The notes under the pieces: generated by a model
The model's input: the letters and a program-made list of their open reading frames with translations, nothing else
Databases searched by the model: none
What the model was told of the DNA's origin: nothing
Position numbers and translations under genes: made by a program
NCBI GenBank assembly: GCA_023437305.1
Contig: JAEZGN010000023.1
Span: forward strand, 248,001 to 312,000
Direction of reading: 5' to 3'
DNA from: Bacteroidota bacterium
GTDB taxonomy: Bacteria > Bacteroidota > Bacteroidia > Bacteroidales > Dysgonomonadaceae
Length of the DNA: 64,000 nucleotides
Shown here: in pieces, positions 1-10,035 of the stretch
Numbering within the stretch: the stretch's first letter is position 1
Layout: the number at the start of each line of letters is the position of its first letter

Positions 1-1341
1 TATCTGAGGGTCTTTGTTCGGAACCTCAATCCCTATCGTACCTTTACCCGGCATAGGGGCAATAATACGTATACCTAGAGCCGAGAGGCTAAGGGCTATG
101 TCGTCTTCGAGATTGCGAATCTTAGAAATACGCACACCTGCTTTTGGTACTATTTCGTATAAGGTGATTGTAGGTCCAACGGTTGCTTTGATGGATGTGA
201 TTTCGATGCCATAATTTTGTAGAGTGGTGATGATTTTACTCTTGTTGGCATTCTGTTCTTCCATATCTACACCTTTGCCTGTCATGTCATATATTTTCAG
301 CAATTCTGTAGATGGAAAATGGAAATTGGATAGATCTTTGGTTGGATCGTATTCTTCCATCTCTTCGCCTTCGGGTAAGAAGTCCGGAATATTTTCCGTA
401 TTCGTAACAGGTTGAGGATTTACCGGAGGAGTAAATGTATTTTGTGTAGGAGTAAATTCTTCATCCTCAGGAATAACAATCTCGAAGTCGTTGTCGATCT
501 TCATCGATGTTGCCGGCTTGTCCTTTGTTTTCTTATCCTTTGCGGTAGCTGTAGGCAATATGAAGTCATCTCCCAATTCCTCTGCTTCGGGCGATTGATC
601 ATCCTCTTTTTTCTTTCTCCTTAGAAAGCTAAACCAGCTTTTCTTTTCTTCAGCCGGAAGCTCTTCTTCATATACCTCTTCTTCCTCTTCAATTATATCT
701 TCTTCCTCCTGATTAGAGTTTTTTAGTGGGTTCTTAAATAGACCACGGAAGAATTCCATAGAAGCTTTCTTTGTAATGATAAGGAATATAATGAGTAGAA
801 GAATGATAATCATAATAACGCCCGGTATACCCAATGCGGCTTCCAGTATTCTTTCTACCTCCATTCCGTGAGCACCACCCCAAAGGATGTTGCTTCCGTC
901 GTTTATCAGTCTCGAAATAAAAGCACATGTAATAGAACCCCACACAAGGGCATAAGCCATAAGCAGGAATGAACGGATAGCCGAAATGTTGACGACACGC
1001 ATCAGCTTCAAGCCCATCAGTATAAGATATACAGGGATAAGCAAGGAGAACACTCCAAACCAATTGTTTATAAGTTTTTCTGCAACGAATGCACCTACAA
1101 CACCTGTCCAGTTGCTTATTTCCTGTTTGTGAGAAATAAGATCAAGAAAAAATTTATTTGTTACCTTGCTTTGGTCGGCAGCACCTGTAAAGAAAAATGA
1201 TATTTCTCCCAGTAGTATGTATGCGCCAAAAAATGAGAGACAGACTCCCAATAAGAATTTTGTGCGCTCTTTTTTTATGAATTCGATGAAAGAGGTTCTT
1301 TTATCTTGAGTTTTCTTTTTCCTGACTGTTTTTTTTGCCAT
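1..1341 (-). CDS. ftsK: DNA translocase FtsK, N-terminal part (cut by window start)
   Basis: Septum-anchored DNA translocase that moves chromosome termini during division. The 447 visible codons start at the ATG whose first base is 1341 (MAKKTVRKKKTQDK). A basic N-terminus is followed by about four membrane segments (roughly residues 29-51, 80-108, 115-140 and 160-185), an acidic Glu-rich linker (about 200-230) and, from about residue 332, the FtsK alpha domain with the conserved stretch ending PMPGKGTIGIEVPN at the window edge. The RecA-like motor and gamma domain lie beyond position 1. A perfect -7 box sits at 1395-1402 on the same strand. Identification rests on the translated reverse strand and the alpha-domain motif; the family assignment is firm. 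Confidence 0.95.
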   Translation of the reverse strand, partial: MAKKTVRKKKTQDKRTSFIEFIKKERTKFLLGVCLSFFGAYILLGEISFFFTGAADQSKVTNKFFLDLISHKQEISNWTGVVGAFVAEKLINNWFGVFSLLIPVYLILMGLKLMRVVNISAIRSFLLMAYALVWGSITCAFISRLINDGSNILWGGAHGMEVERILEAALGIPGVIMIIILLLIIFLIITKKASMEFFRGLFKNPLKNSNQEEEDIIEEEEEVYEEELPAEEKKSWFSFLRRKKKEDDQSPEAEELGDDFILPTATAKDKKTKDKPATSMKIDNDFEIVIPEDEEFTPTQNTFTPPVNPQPVTNTENIPDFLPEGEEMEEYDPTKDLSNFHFPSTELLKIYDMTGKGVDMEEQNANKSKIITTLQNYGIEITSIKATVGPTITLYEIVPKAGVRISKIRNLEDDIALSLSALGIRIIAPMPGKGTIGIEVPNKDPQI

Positions 1342-1394
1342 ATAGTGAAGCGGTAAAGCTTTTTATTTTTCTTTTAAGTAGGTTATATTCGATA

Positions 1395-1402
1395 CAAAGA
1401 TA
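1395..1402 (-). promoter_or_regulatory. Bacteroidetes -7 box upstream of ftsK
   Basis: Reverse-strand TATCTTTG matches TAnnTTTG exactly. It lies about 54 bases before the ftsK start. No good -33 TTTG is visible at the usual distance. Confidence 0.55.
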
Positions 1403-1555
1403 ACTCTTTTTCAGAAAGATTATCCTTGCTCTTTCTTCTTTTATAAAGATATAAAAAGATACTAAAATAAAAAGATTTATAAAAAATAGAAATATAATTA
1501 AACCTTTTAATGTTTTGCCAGTCACAGAAATCAGTCAAAAATAATTGAAAGGAAA

Positions 1556-4408
1556 ATGAAAAGGAATATCCCCATACTTTTATTTCTATGTGCATTTTTA
1601 GGATTGAGTGCACAATCGCAGACCACAGCGATAACAGGAACCGTATTCGACAATGAAATGAAAGAGCCTATAGAAATGGCCAGTATAAGAATCCTAAATG
1701 CTAAAGATAGTACGTATGTAACCGGTACTGTGACGGACGAGAATGGGAAATTCAGCGTAGGAGTCAGACAAGGGCGCTATATTGCTCAAATATCATTTAT
1801 CGGATATACGGATCAGTACTTCAAAGCAAATGCCCAAAAATCTGTCTCCCTTGGAGATATATACATGAAGGAGGATGCTATTATGCTTGGGGAGGCTATA
1901 GTGGAAGCGAAGGCTATAGAGGTACAAGTGAAAGGTGATACCATAGAATACAATGCCGACTCGTATAAAGCCCAGCAAAGCGATGTGGTAGAAGACATGA
2001 TAAAACGAATGCCCGGCGCTGAAATAGATGAGAATGGGAAAATAACGATCAACGGAAGGGAAGTAAAGAAATTCCTTGTAGACGGAAAAGAATTTTTCAG
2101 CGATGACCCCAAAGTTGCATCTAAAAGTTTGCCTGCTAATATTATAGATAAGCTTCAGGTGCTTGATCGTAAATCTGACATGTCTCAGATGACCGGTTTT
2201 GATGATGGTGATGACGAAACCGTGATCAATCTAACGATAAAGAAAGGAATGAAGCAGGGTTTTATGGGCGATACCTATGTCGGATATGGAAGTAAAGAGC
2301 GTTATGAGGCAAATGGAGTATTTAACTACATGCGGGATAATACTCAATTTACTCTGTTAGGGGGAGTGAATAATACAAATAATGCCAGTTTCTCAGATTT
2401 TGCCTCGAGTGCATTTAGTGGCCGTGGAGGAGGCAGAATGAGATTTGGTGCGAATAATGGGGTCGCAAAAACACTGAATGGAGGGTTCAATTTTGCTACT
2501 GAGTATTCGGATAAGCTAAAATATGGAGGAAATGTTCGGTATGGCTCTGTGGATAATGATGTGTCTACTATGACAAGCAGAAAATATACAGGAACTAGCC
2601 AAACACAAAACGGTAGTTCCCTTGGAAATAATAAAAGCGATAACTTCGGTGCAAATTTTCGCTTCGAATGGACTCCCGATTCGTTGACAAAGATCGTTTT
2701 TAGACCGAATATCCAATACAATAAGAACAGAAATGATCAAGAAGGAGAGAGTGAAACGTCATTTGCCGATAATCCTGAGAGAAATTACAAGGAATCGTCT
2801 TGGAATACGGTGGATGGGAAAGGCCTTTCGTTGAGCGGAAATCTTGATATCAGTCGTAAGTTGAATAGTCAGGGGCGAGTATTGAGTTTTAGTTTTTCGG
2901 GCGGACTTAATAATTCGGATAGTGAAGGTTATGATTACTCTCATTCTATCTATGCAGACCCTCTTAAGAATGATTCGATCAGGGATCAAAAGTCATTGCA
3001 AGATGATAAAGGTTATAACTGGCGTGCATTTGTTTCGTATGTAGAGCCTTTGGGAAGAAACAATTTTTTGCAGTTAACTTATAATCTGCGTAACAATCAT
3101 TCTGAAACTGACCGTAAGGCTTACAATAAAGATGCCGAAGGAAATTATGATGTGATAGCCGAAGAATATACACGCAATGTGAAGAATGACTTCCTTAATC
3201 AAAATGTCTCTCTGAATTTTAAATCGATTAGAGAGAAGTTTGATTATACATTGGGTGTTGGGTTAGAACCGTCAAGATCTAAGACCAGTATTTCTCAGCC
3301 CGGCCAGCCGGAAAAAGATATAAAGCCACGCAATTCGCTGAGCTTTGCTCCTAATGCTCAGTTTAATTATAAATGGGATAGAAGAAACACTCTTCGCCTA
3401 GACTATAACGGAAGAACATCGCAGCCTACCACAACCCAGCTATATGATGGTATTATCTCTCAGAGCGGATTTGATGTTACTTATGGTAATCCCGAATTGA
3501 AGCCAAGTTTTCAACATAGTTTGAGAGGACGATATCAGAATTTCAATACAAATAGAAATTCTAATTTGTCTATTTTTACAAACTTCAATTACACAATGGA
3601 TGCTATCGTAAACGTTTCTACATATAAAGATCAGGGGCGTGAAATGACTTATAAAAATGTAGATGGTAATATGGATGGATTTATGGGATTGACATATAAT
3701 ACCCCTCTTCGAAATAAGAAGTTTTCGATCAATACATTCACAATGGGTAGATATGGTCGCAACACTACATTTATAAATGCAAGGGAAAATAAAGCAGATA
3801 CATATATCTTTAGAGAGAATATGACATTGCAGTTCCGTACCGGATCTCTTGATGACCAGATAAGAACGTTGAGCGATGCCCGCTTTTTGCTGAATATAGG
3901 GGGCAACTTCGGGTATAACAATATAAAAAATACAATTTCAACCGATCAAAATCGGGAGACGTTTAATTATGGTGCGAAGGGAGACTTCACGACGTACTTA
4001 CCTTTGGGGCTTACTTTGCAATCTGATATTCAATATTCGACTAACTCGGGTTATACTACCGGATATAAGTTGAACGAGTGGTTGTGGAATGCTTCGTTAA
4101 CTTATAATATGGATTCGATGCTGAAAGGGATATTTAAAAATAAATATACGGGAAATGCTTTGCTGCGCTTCAAAATATATGACATCTTACAGCAGAGAAG
4201 TAATATAAATATCGATCAGAATGCATTGTATATACAGGAGTCGATATCTAACACGATCAACAGTTACTTTATGGTCAATTTTGTGTATAAGTTCCAAATA
4301 TTTGGGAAGGGTACAAAAAGAGAAGATCTGAATATGGATGGAGGAGATAGAGGCTGGAGGGGAAGAGGCCCGGGAGGCCCTCCGGGGGGTGGCCCTATGA
4401 TGTTTTAA
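1556..4408 (+). CDS. Outer-membrane beta-barrel protein, TonB-receptor-like
   Basis: A 950-residue outer-membrane protein. It has a signal peptide (about 1-20, cleaved near SAQSQ), a carboxypeptidase-D regulatory-like domain (about 25-105, TAITGTVFDNEMKEPIEMAS), a plug-like region (about 115-215, MIKRMPGAEIDENGKITING) and a long beta-barrel of the OMP_b-brl_3 type to the C-terminus. The last 25 residues are rich in Gly, Pro and Arg (GRGPGGPPGGGPMMF), an unusual end for a barrel that would normally finish in an aromatic strand. No SusD partner lies next to it, so the substrate cannot be inferred. A terminator follows at 4423. Family is confident, cargo unknown. Confidence 0.9.
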   Translation: MKRNIPILLFLCAFLGLSAQSQTTAITGTVFDNEMKEPIEMASIRILNAKDSTYVTGTVTDENGKFSVGVRQGRYIAQISFIGYTDQYFKANAQKSVSLGDIYMKEDAIMLGEAIVEAKAIEVQVKGDTIEYNADSYKAQQSDVVEDMIKRMPGAEIDENGKITINGREVKKFLVDGKEFFSDDPKVASKSLPANIIDKLQVLDRKSDMSQMTGFDDGDDETVINLTIKKGMKQGFMGDTYVGYGSKERYEANGVFNYMRDNTQFTLLGGVNNTNNASFSDFASSAFSGRGGGRMRFGANNGVAKTLNGGFNFATEYSDKLKYGGNVRYGSVDNDVSTMTSRKYTGTSQTQNGSSLGNNKSDNFGANFRFEWTPDSLTKIVFRPNIQYNKNRNDQEGESETSFADNPERNYKESSWNTVDGKGLSLSGNLDISRKLNSQGRVLSFSFSGGLNNSDSEGYDYSHSIYADPLKNDSIRDQKSLQDDKGYNWRAFVSYVEPLGRNNFLQLTYNLRNNHSETDRKAYNKDAEGNYDVIAEEYTRNVKNDFLNQNVSLNFKSIREKFDYTLGVGLEPSRSKTSISQPGQPEKDIKPRNSLSFAPNAQFNYKWDRRNTLRLDYNGRTSQPTTTQLYDGIISQSGFDVTYGNPELKPSFQHSLRGRYQNFNTNRNSNLSIFTNFNYTMDAIVNVSTYKDQGREMTYKNVDGNMDGFMGLTYNTPLRNKKFSINTFTMGRYGRNTTFINARENKADTYIFRENMTLQFRTGSLDDQIRTLSDARFLLNIGGNFGYNNIKNTISTDQNRETFNYGAKGDFTTYLPLGLTLQSDIQYSTNSGYTTGYKLNEWLWNASLTYNMDSMLKGIFKNKYTGNALLRFKIYDILQQRSNINIDQNALYIQESISNTINSYFMVNFVYKFQIFGKGTKREDLNMDGGDRGWRGRGPGGPPGGGPMMF

Positions 4409-4422
4409 ATACATAGAAGAGA

Positions 4423-4453
4423 AAATCCGTAATTCTAAATTGCGGATTTTTTT
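4423..4453 (+). terminator. Intrinsic terminator
   Basis: Arms 4423-4432 (AAATCCGTAA) and 4440-4449 (TTGCGGATTT) pair over 10 bp with one G-U, followed by a T run. It lies 14 bases after the receptor stop. Confidence 0.8.
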
Positions 4454-4521
4454 CTTATATATAAAGATTGTGTACTTATTATAGAGTACTATAATATAAA
4501 TAAAATACCTAGAAATGGTGA

Positions 4522-4552
4522 TTGTCGGATTTTTTTGATTTTTATACCTTCG
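4522..4552 (+). promoter_or_regulatory. Promoter of the TonB-dependent receptor at 4601
   Basis: TTG at 4522-4524, a 20-base spacer and TACCTTCG at 4545-4552 (one mismatch to TAnnTTTG). The transcript would start near 4559, which rules out the upstream TTG codon at 4535 and supports the ATG at 4601. Confidence 0.55.
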
Positions 4553-4600
4553 CGTCGCATCCAGAAACAACAATTTATCTATTCTTATTTTAAACACACT

Positions 4601-6997
4601 ATGAATTTTCTAAAACGCTTTTCTAAACACTTTCTATTGTTTATTCTTCTTCTATTTTTCTCTTCGTTTATACATGCTAATTTGATCAGGACAGATGCCA
4701 ATATATTTGGTCATGTAGTGAATGCAAAAACAGGGGAGCATATCCCATTTATAAACGTTGTACTGAAAAATACAACAATAGGTGTATCTACCGATGCTAC
4801 GGGACATTATGCTTTAACAAACTTGCCCGAAGGAAAGTTTATAGTTGTAACACAGGGCATCGGGTACAAACCGCAGGAAAAAGAAGTTGAGCTCAAAAGA
4901 GGTAAGTCTATAGAAATTAACTTTGAGGTAGAAGAAGATGCCTTAAATCTTAATGAAGTCGTAGTAACCGCAGGGCGTACCTCTCAGAAACGTACCGAAG
5001 CACCTGTAATTGTGAATACGATAAGTACAAAAATGCTTGAGACCACGCAGTCGGTAGTATTAGGAGAAGGACTTAACTTTTGTACAGGTCTGCGCTATGA
5101 AAATGATTGTCAGAACTGTGGCTTTTCGCAAGTGAGGATGAATGGAATGGAAGGGCCTTATTCGCAGATCTTGATAAACAGCCGTCCTATATTTAGTGGT
5201 TTGGCGGGAGTATATGGGCTTGAACTTATTCCGTCTAATATGCTTGAACGTATCGAGGTAGTCAGAGGCGGAGGCTCTGTTTTATATGGCTCGAATGCAA
5301 TTGCAGGAACAATAAATCTTATACTTAAAGACCCGAAGACAAATAGCTTCGAAGCCGGGTTGAATACCTCTCTTATAGGAATGGGGGTAAGCGGGTCGAA
5401 TGGTTCTGTGGCAGATTATAACGCTACGTTTAATGCTACATTGGTAACGGAAGATCATAAGACGGGTATATCTGTTTTCGGAAATATGCGAGATCGTAAT
5501 ATGTTTGACGCAAATGGCGATAGCTTTTCTGAAATAGCACCGATGAAGAATACGGTTATAGGAACTCGTATTTTTTATCGTCCTGCATACAGAAGTAAAT
5601 TGAGCCTCGACTTTTTTAATATCCGTGAAGAGCGTAAAGGTGGAAATAAGCAAGATTATCCCGATCACGAAAGAGATATCTCCGAATCGGTAAAGCATGA
5701 TATGATAACCGGGGCATTGACGTACGAACAGTATTTCAGAGAGAGTGATTTGCTTACAGTATTCGGTTCGGGACAATATCTTGATCGGGATTCTTATTAT
5801 GGAGCCAAACAGTCGTTGAGCGATTATGGAAATACAAAGGATAAAACCTATAATATAGGCGCTCAATATAAGCTGTCGGTTAACGATATTTCTACATTAA
5901 TCGGTGGAGTGGAGCATACCGGCTCGCACCTTACCGATATGAAGCTAGGATATCCCGAATATAAACTGAATGAGGGAGGTACAGATATCATTGTCACACA
6001 TGTGCCGAATCGTATAGTGTCGGATCAAGCTTTGAATATTACAGGAGCTTTTGCACAATATGAGATAAAAGTAGGAAAAGCAAAATTCCTGGCCGGAGCA
6101 CGTGTAGAGCATTATTCTATCGATGATAAGCAGGCCGACAGTGATAAATCAGGAACGGTAGTTGTGCCCCGGGCAAGTATAATGTATGACATTTCATCGT
6201 ATTTGCAAACCCGTATTGGTTTCTCAAAGGGGTATCGTGCTCCGCAAATTTTTGATGAGGATCTTCATATAGAAACATCCGGTTCTCGTCAGGTGATCAA
6301 CAAAAACGATCCTCATCTAAAACAAGAAAATAGCTCTAGCTTTACACTGTCGTTCGACTTTAATAAAAAAATAGGAGGAATCAATACAAATATTCTGGTA
6401 GAAGGGTTTTATAATAAACTGCATAATCCATTTAGAAACGAAATTGGTGAGCCTGATGAAAATGGAACAGTGATTTATACTCGTATCAATTCAAAAGATG
6501 GAGCTGCTGTTCAAGGTGTAAACCTAGAGGTGAAGCTTATGCCGTCCGATAAATTAAGTCTGAATGCAGGATTTACTGTTCAGTCGAGCCGATACAAAGT
6601 AAGTGATGAAACTTTCGGTGAAAAGAGGTTTTTCCGAACACCGGACGCTTATGGGTTTTTAGCGTTGGATTGGGAGTTTGCTCGTAATTTCGGAGTGTCT
6701 GCAACGGGGAATTATACAGGCAAAATGTTAGTTCCGTACTTTGGTCCCGAGATCGCTAACCCCGAAGCCGGAGAATTGCGCAAGTCAAAAACCTTTTTAG
6801 ATACAGGAGTTAAGTTCCATTATGATATGAGACTTGCGGGTAATATTACTATAGAGTGGTTTGCAGGAGTGAAAAATATTTTCAATTCATATCAGAATGA
6901 CTTTGACAAAGGCATCGACCGTGACCCTTCATACATTTATGGCCCTAGCTTGCCACGAACAGCTTTCTTAGGTTTCAAGATTGGTAATTTGCTATAG
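4601..6997 (+). CDS. TonB-dependent receptor with cysteine-rich plug
   Basis: A 798-residue outer-membrane receptor for TonB-driven import. It has a signal peptide with a long hydrophobic stretch (FLLFILLLFFSSFIHA), a carboxypeptidase-regulatory-like domain (about 30-115), a TonB plug (about 125-245) and a 22-strand-type barrel ending in FLGFKIGNLL. The plug holds three Cys within 16 residues near positions 157-171 (NFC then ENDCQNCGF), followed by SQVRMNGMEGPYSQILIN, a signature of ferrienterochelin/colicin-type receptors annotated in Bacteroidetes. The ATG at 4601 was preferred over the in-frame TTG at 4535 because it directly precedes the signal peptide and lies after the promoter. The substrate (metal chelate, heme or cobalamin) is not determined by sequence. 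Confidence 0.9.
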   Translation: MNFLKRFSKHFLLFILLLFFSSFIHANLIRTDANIFGHVVNAKTGEHIPFINVVLKNTTIGVSTDATGHYALTNLPEGKFIVVTQGIGYKPQEKEVELKRGKSIEINFEVEEDALNLNEVVVTAGRTSQKRTEAPVIVNTISTKMLETTQSVVLGEGLNFCTGLRYENDCQNCGFSQVRMNGMEGPYSQILINSRPIFSGLAGVYGLELIPSNMLERIEVVRGGGSVLYGSNAIAGTINLILKDPKTNSFEAGLNTSLIGMGVSGSNGSVADYNATFNATLVTEDHKTGISVFGNMRDRNMFDANGDSFSEIAPMKNTVIGTRIFYRPAYRSKLSLDFFNIREERKGGNKQDYPDHERDISESVKHDMITGALTYEQYFRESDLLTVFGSGQYLDRDSYYGAKQSLSDYGNTKDKTYNIGAQYKLSVNDISTLIGGVEHTGSHLTDMKLGYPEYKLNEGGTDIIVTHVPNRIVSDQALNITGAFAQYEIKVGKAKFLAGARVEHYSIDDKQADSDKSGTVVVPRASIMYDISSYLQTRIGFSKGYRAPQIFDEDLHIETSGSRQVINKNDPHLKQENSSSFTLSFDFNKKIGGINTNILVEGFYNKLHNPFRNEIGEPDENGTVIYTRINSKDGAAVQGVNLEVKLMPSDKLSLNAGFTVQSSRYKVSDETFGEKRFFRTPDAYGFLALDWEFARNFGVSATGNYTGKMLVPYFGPEIANPEAGELRKSKTFLDTGVKFHYDMRLAGNITIEWFAGVKNIFNSYQNDFDKGIDRDPSYIYGPSLPRTAFLGFKIGNLL

Positions 6998-7032
6998 CGA
7001 CACACCTTCTCTTTATTCTATATGATTTACTT

Positions 7033-7078
7033 AGAGGTAATTAATTGTTCCTTTCGAATAAGATATTACCTCTTTTTC
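7033..7078 (+). terminator. Intrinsic terminator after the receptor
   Basis: AGAGGTAAT (7033-7041) pairs with ATTACCTCT (7065-7073), with a 23-base loop and a T run. It is 35 bases past the receptor stop. Confidence 0.6.
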
Positions 7079-7216
7079 TATTTTATGACTTAGATCCTTT
7101 AAGTTGTTTAAATTTTTCATAACATAAGCTTTCTTTAAATCATTACTATAATTTGTTTTACCTTCTATATTTTACAAATAACGATACATCTTATACCAAC
7201 TAAAAGCTATTATCCT

Positions 7217-7224
7217 TATTTTTG
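7217..7224 (+). promoter_or_regulatory. -7 box before the subtilase
   Basis: TATTTTTG matches TAnnTTTG exactly. It ends only 10 bases before the ATG at 7235, so the ATG at 7247 (MKRFAFF) could be the real start. Confidence 0.45.
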
Positions 7225-7234
7225 TATAAAACAT

Positions 7235-8659
7235 ATGAATAAAGATATGAAAAGATTTGCATTTTTTGTTTGCTTCTTGCTAGCAGCCTCGCTTTCTGTA
7301 TTCTCTCAGGAATATAACTATAAATTCCGTCTTACACTCAAGGATAAAAAAAGCGATTACTCTATTGACACGCCGGAAGGCTTTCTGTCCGCTAAGTCGC
7401 TTGAAAGAAGACAGAAATACAACATAAAGATCGATGAAACCGATCTTCCGATATCTCAAGAGTATATAAAAGCGATTGAAAATATTGGAGGAAAAGTTGT
7501 TGCACAGAGCAAGTGGCAGCGAACTGTTGCTGTCCACTGTTCGGATAGTGCAATGGTTGATAAGTATAAGGCGTTGCCTTTTGTGTCGGATGTTTTGTTT
7601 GTATGGAGAGGTAAACCGGTAGAAGAAACAAAGAAGGATAGTATAATCGCCTATCCGGCTGTGGAAACTGTTGTGTTTGGCGATTATTACGCAAGAGGAA
7701 AAAGTAATATCAAAATTAATAACGGACAATACCTTCATGATGCGGGGTATAAAGGTAAAGGGATGACAATTGCTGTAATCGATGCCGGCTTTAATCATTT
7801 ACCTCAAATCGCAATGTTAGACAATTTGGATATCAAAGGATACAAAGGCTTTGTTTACGAAAATGAAGATATGTTTAATAGAGCCAATCAGCATGGATTA
7901 AATGTATTGTCTTGTATTGGTACGAATAAGCCTATGCAGTTTGTGGGAACAGCTCCTGAAGCTAGTTTTTGGTTGTTAGGTTCTGAAGATGCGCGCAGTG
8001 AGTATCCTATAGAAGAGGATTATTGGGCGGCTGCTATCGAGTTTGCCGATAGTGTTGGCGTTAATGTAGTGAATACATCGCTCGGTTATAATAGTTTCGA
8101 CTATCCGGCGAAAAGCTATACACATGAGGACCTGACAGGGAGAACGGCTCTTATATCTCGCGCGGCTGATGCTGCTGCCAAGAAAGGAATATTGGTCGTT
8201 ATCAGTGCGGGTAATTCTGGAGATTCGGAATGGGAGAAAATAACTCCGCCTTCTGATGCTTTCAATATATTGACGGTAGGTGCTGTTCAGAAAGACTCTG
8301 TTATAGCTCCGTTTAGCTCAAGAGGCTTGACCGAAGATCTTAGGATAAAACCCGATGTAATGGCTCTCGGACAAGGATCAACAGTAGTGGGAGACAATGG
8401 GTTGGTTACATATAAAAGTGGAACTTCTTTCTCTTCACCTATCATGTGCGGTATGGTGGCTTGCCTGTGGCAGGCTTTTCCTGCATTGACCAACAAGGAG
8501 ATAATAGAGGTAGTAAGGCAATCTTCTGATATTTATGATCATCCGAACAAGGATTATGGTTATGGTATTCCCGATATGAAAAAGGCGATGGATATAGCAC
8601 AACAGTTGGTTGATAAAAAAACAGCAGTGCAACAGCCCGTAAAGAAAGGAAAGAAATGA
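7235..8659 (+). CDS. Secreted S8 (subtilisin-type) serine peptidase
   Basis: A 474-residue exported subtilase. The signal peptide covers about residues 1-24 (FFVCFLLAASLSVFS), then a roughly 130-residue N-terminal domain (YNYKFRLTLKDKKSDY onward) typical of Bacteroidetes S8 enzymes, then the catalytic domain. The triad is visible: Asp near 182 in AVIDAGF, His near 220 in NQHGLNV and Ser near 397 in GTSFSSPIMCG, with the oxyanion Asn in SAGNSG. The tail is lysine-rich (PVKKGKK), and no type IX sorting domain is present, so it probably stays periplasmic or is released differently. Its last codons overlap the start of xseA by 4 bases, implying translational coupling. ATG 7247 is an alternative start. 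Confidence 0.88.
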   Translation: MNKDMKRFAFFVCFLLAASLSVFSQEYNYKFRLTLKDKKSDYSIDTPEGFLSAKSLERRQKYNIKIDETDLPISQEYIKAIENIGGKVVAQSKWQRTVAVHCSDSAMVDKYKALPFVSDVLFVWRGKPVEETKKDSIIAYPAVETVVFGDYYARGKSNIKINNGQYLHDAGYKGKGMTIAVIDAGFNHLPQIAMLDNLDIKGYKGFVYENEDMFNRANQHGLNVLSCIGTNKPMQFVGTAPEASFWLLGSEDARSEYPIEEDYWAAAIEFADSVGVNVVNTSLGYNSFDYPAKSYTHEDLTGRTALISRAADAAAKKGILVVISAGNSGDSEWEKITPPSDAFNILTVGAVQKDSVIAPFSSRGLTEDLRIKPDVMALGQGSTVVGDNGLVTYKSGTSFSSPIMCGMVACLWQAFPALTNKEIIEVVRQSSDIYDHPNKDYGYGIPDMKKAMDIAQQLVDKKTAVQQPVKKGKK

Positions 8660-10023
8660 ACCGTCCGGCGATCTCTCTTTATGAATTGAATAATCTCATC
8701 AAAGGAGTCTTAAAAGATACACTTCCCGAAGTGTTTTGGATTCGCGCTGAGACAAGTGATGTGCGTGTCAACCAGAATGGGCATTGCTACCTCGAGTTCA
8801 TAGAGAAGGATATAAACGGGCGAGCTTTGATTGCTAAAGCCCGGGGAATGATATGGGCAAATACGTTTTATATACTCAAGGCGTATTTCGAGAACACGAC
8901 AAAACAGACCTTTTCATCGGGGCTGAAAGTGCTGGTTCAGGTAAGTGTTGAGTTTCATGAATTATATGGATTCACGCTCACGGTTCATGATATCGATCCC
9001 ACTTATACACTCGGAGATCAGGCGCTCAATAGAGCCGCAATAATAAAACAATTGGAAGAAGATGGAGTCCTTTCCTTAAATAAAGAACTCGAATTACCTA
9101 TTCCTACAAATAAGATTGCCGTAATATCTTCTCCCACAGCCGCAGGATATGAAGACTTCCTCGATCAATTGGCAAATAATCCTTATCGGTTTGTTTTTTA
9201 TACCAAGTTATTTCCGGCTCTAATGCAAGGTGAGCGCACCGAGAGTTCTATAATCTCAGCATTGGAGCGTATTTATGAGTATCAAGATTGTTTCGATGCC
9301 GTAGTTATTATTCGGGGAGGAGGAGCGACTTCGGATTTGAGCAGCTTCGATTCTTACCTTTTGGCTGCAAGCTGTGCACAGTTCCCTTTGCCTGTAATAA
9401 CAGGAATAGGGCATGAGCGGGACGATACGGTTCTTGATATCGTAGCGCATACACGCATGAAGACCCCGACTGCAGTTGCAGAATTTTTGATCGGGAATAT
9501 TGCGGAAACAGCGATGGAATTGGACGAAATGGCTCATGATATTGTCTCTGTCGTTACGCAAAGACTACAGGATGAAGCTGTACGTTTAAGTGTTTTTGAA
9601 ACAAAAAACACATTCTTACTTAAAGCATGGCTCAAAGAGCAGGATGCAATCCTAGCTTCTGCAAAGAATGTTTTGATAAGAGGTTTGCAAAGTTCACATA
9701 AAGAAAATCAGAATAAGTTGTCTTCGTTTCAGGATGTCCTTGTCAGGGAATCGCAGCAATTAAATAAAGAGAGTATAAACAATCTTACAGTGTTGGAGAA
9801 TACTTTAAAACGAGTTGCTTTGCAAAAATTTAAGGATGAAAATACGCAACTGGAAATGTATGAGAAACATCTTCTTCTTGCCTCTCCTGAAAATATTCTG
9901 AAAAAAGGATATACTTTGACAATGAAAGATGGGAAAGTGATAAAACAAAGTAGTGCAGTGAAAAAAGGAGATAAACTGACGACTGTTTTTGCTGATGGAA
10001 AGATAAAATCTACTGTAGAATAA
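8656..10023 (+). CDS. xseA: Exodeoxyribonuclease VII large subunit
   Basis: Catalytic subunit of exonuclease VII, which degrades single-stranded DNA to short oligonucleotides and acts with XseB. At 455 residues it has family length. It carries an N-terminal OB-fold (about 5-105, SLYELNNLIKGVLKDTLPEVFW), a catalytic core with IAVISSPTAAGYEDF and VIIRGGGATSDLSSFDSYLLA, and TGIGHERDDTVLD, followed by a long coiled-coil region (about 285-400) that binds the small subunits. It overlaps the subtilase stop by ATGA. xseB follows at 11179 with a WG-repeat gene inserted between the two. Confidence 0.96.
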   Translation: MNRPAISLYELNNLIKGVLKDTLPEVFWIRAETSDVRVNQNGHCYLEFIEKDINGRALIAKARGMIWANTFYILKAYFENTTKQTFSSGLKVLVQVSVEFHELYGFTLTVHDIDPTYTLGDQALNRAAIIKQLEEDGVLSLNKELELPIPTNKIAVISSPTAAGYEDFLDQLANNPYRFVFYTKLFPALMQGERTESSIISALERIYEYQDCFDAVVIIRGGGATSDLSSFDSYLLAASCAQFPLPVITGIGHERDDTVLDIVAHTRMKTPTAVAEFLIGNIAETAMELDEMAHDIVSVVTQRLQDEAVRLSVFETKNTFLLKAWLKEQDAILASAKNVLIRGLQSSHKENQNKLSSFQDVLVRESQQLNKESINNLTVLENTLKRVALQKFKDENTQLEMYEKHLLLASPENILKKGYTLTMKDGKVIKQSSAVKKGDKLTTVFADGKIKSTVE

Positions 10024-10035
10024 TTATAATAAAAC

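Noticed and set aside
1556..4408. SusC/SusD-type polysaccharide utilisation locus
   Set aside because: The receptor-like genes at 1556, 4601 and 45888 lack SusD partners, glycosidases and sensors beside them.
5282..5866. 194-codon reverse-strand open frame inside the TonB receptor
   Set aside because: Opposite a strongly conserved plug and barrel; no start context or family.
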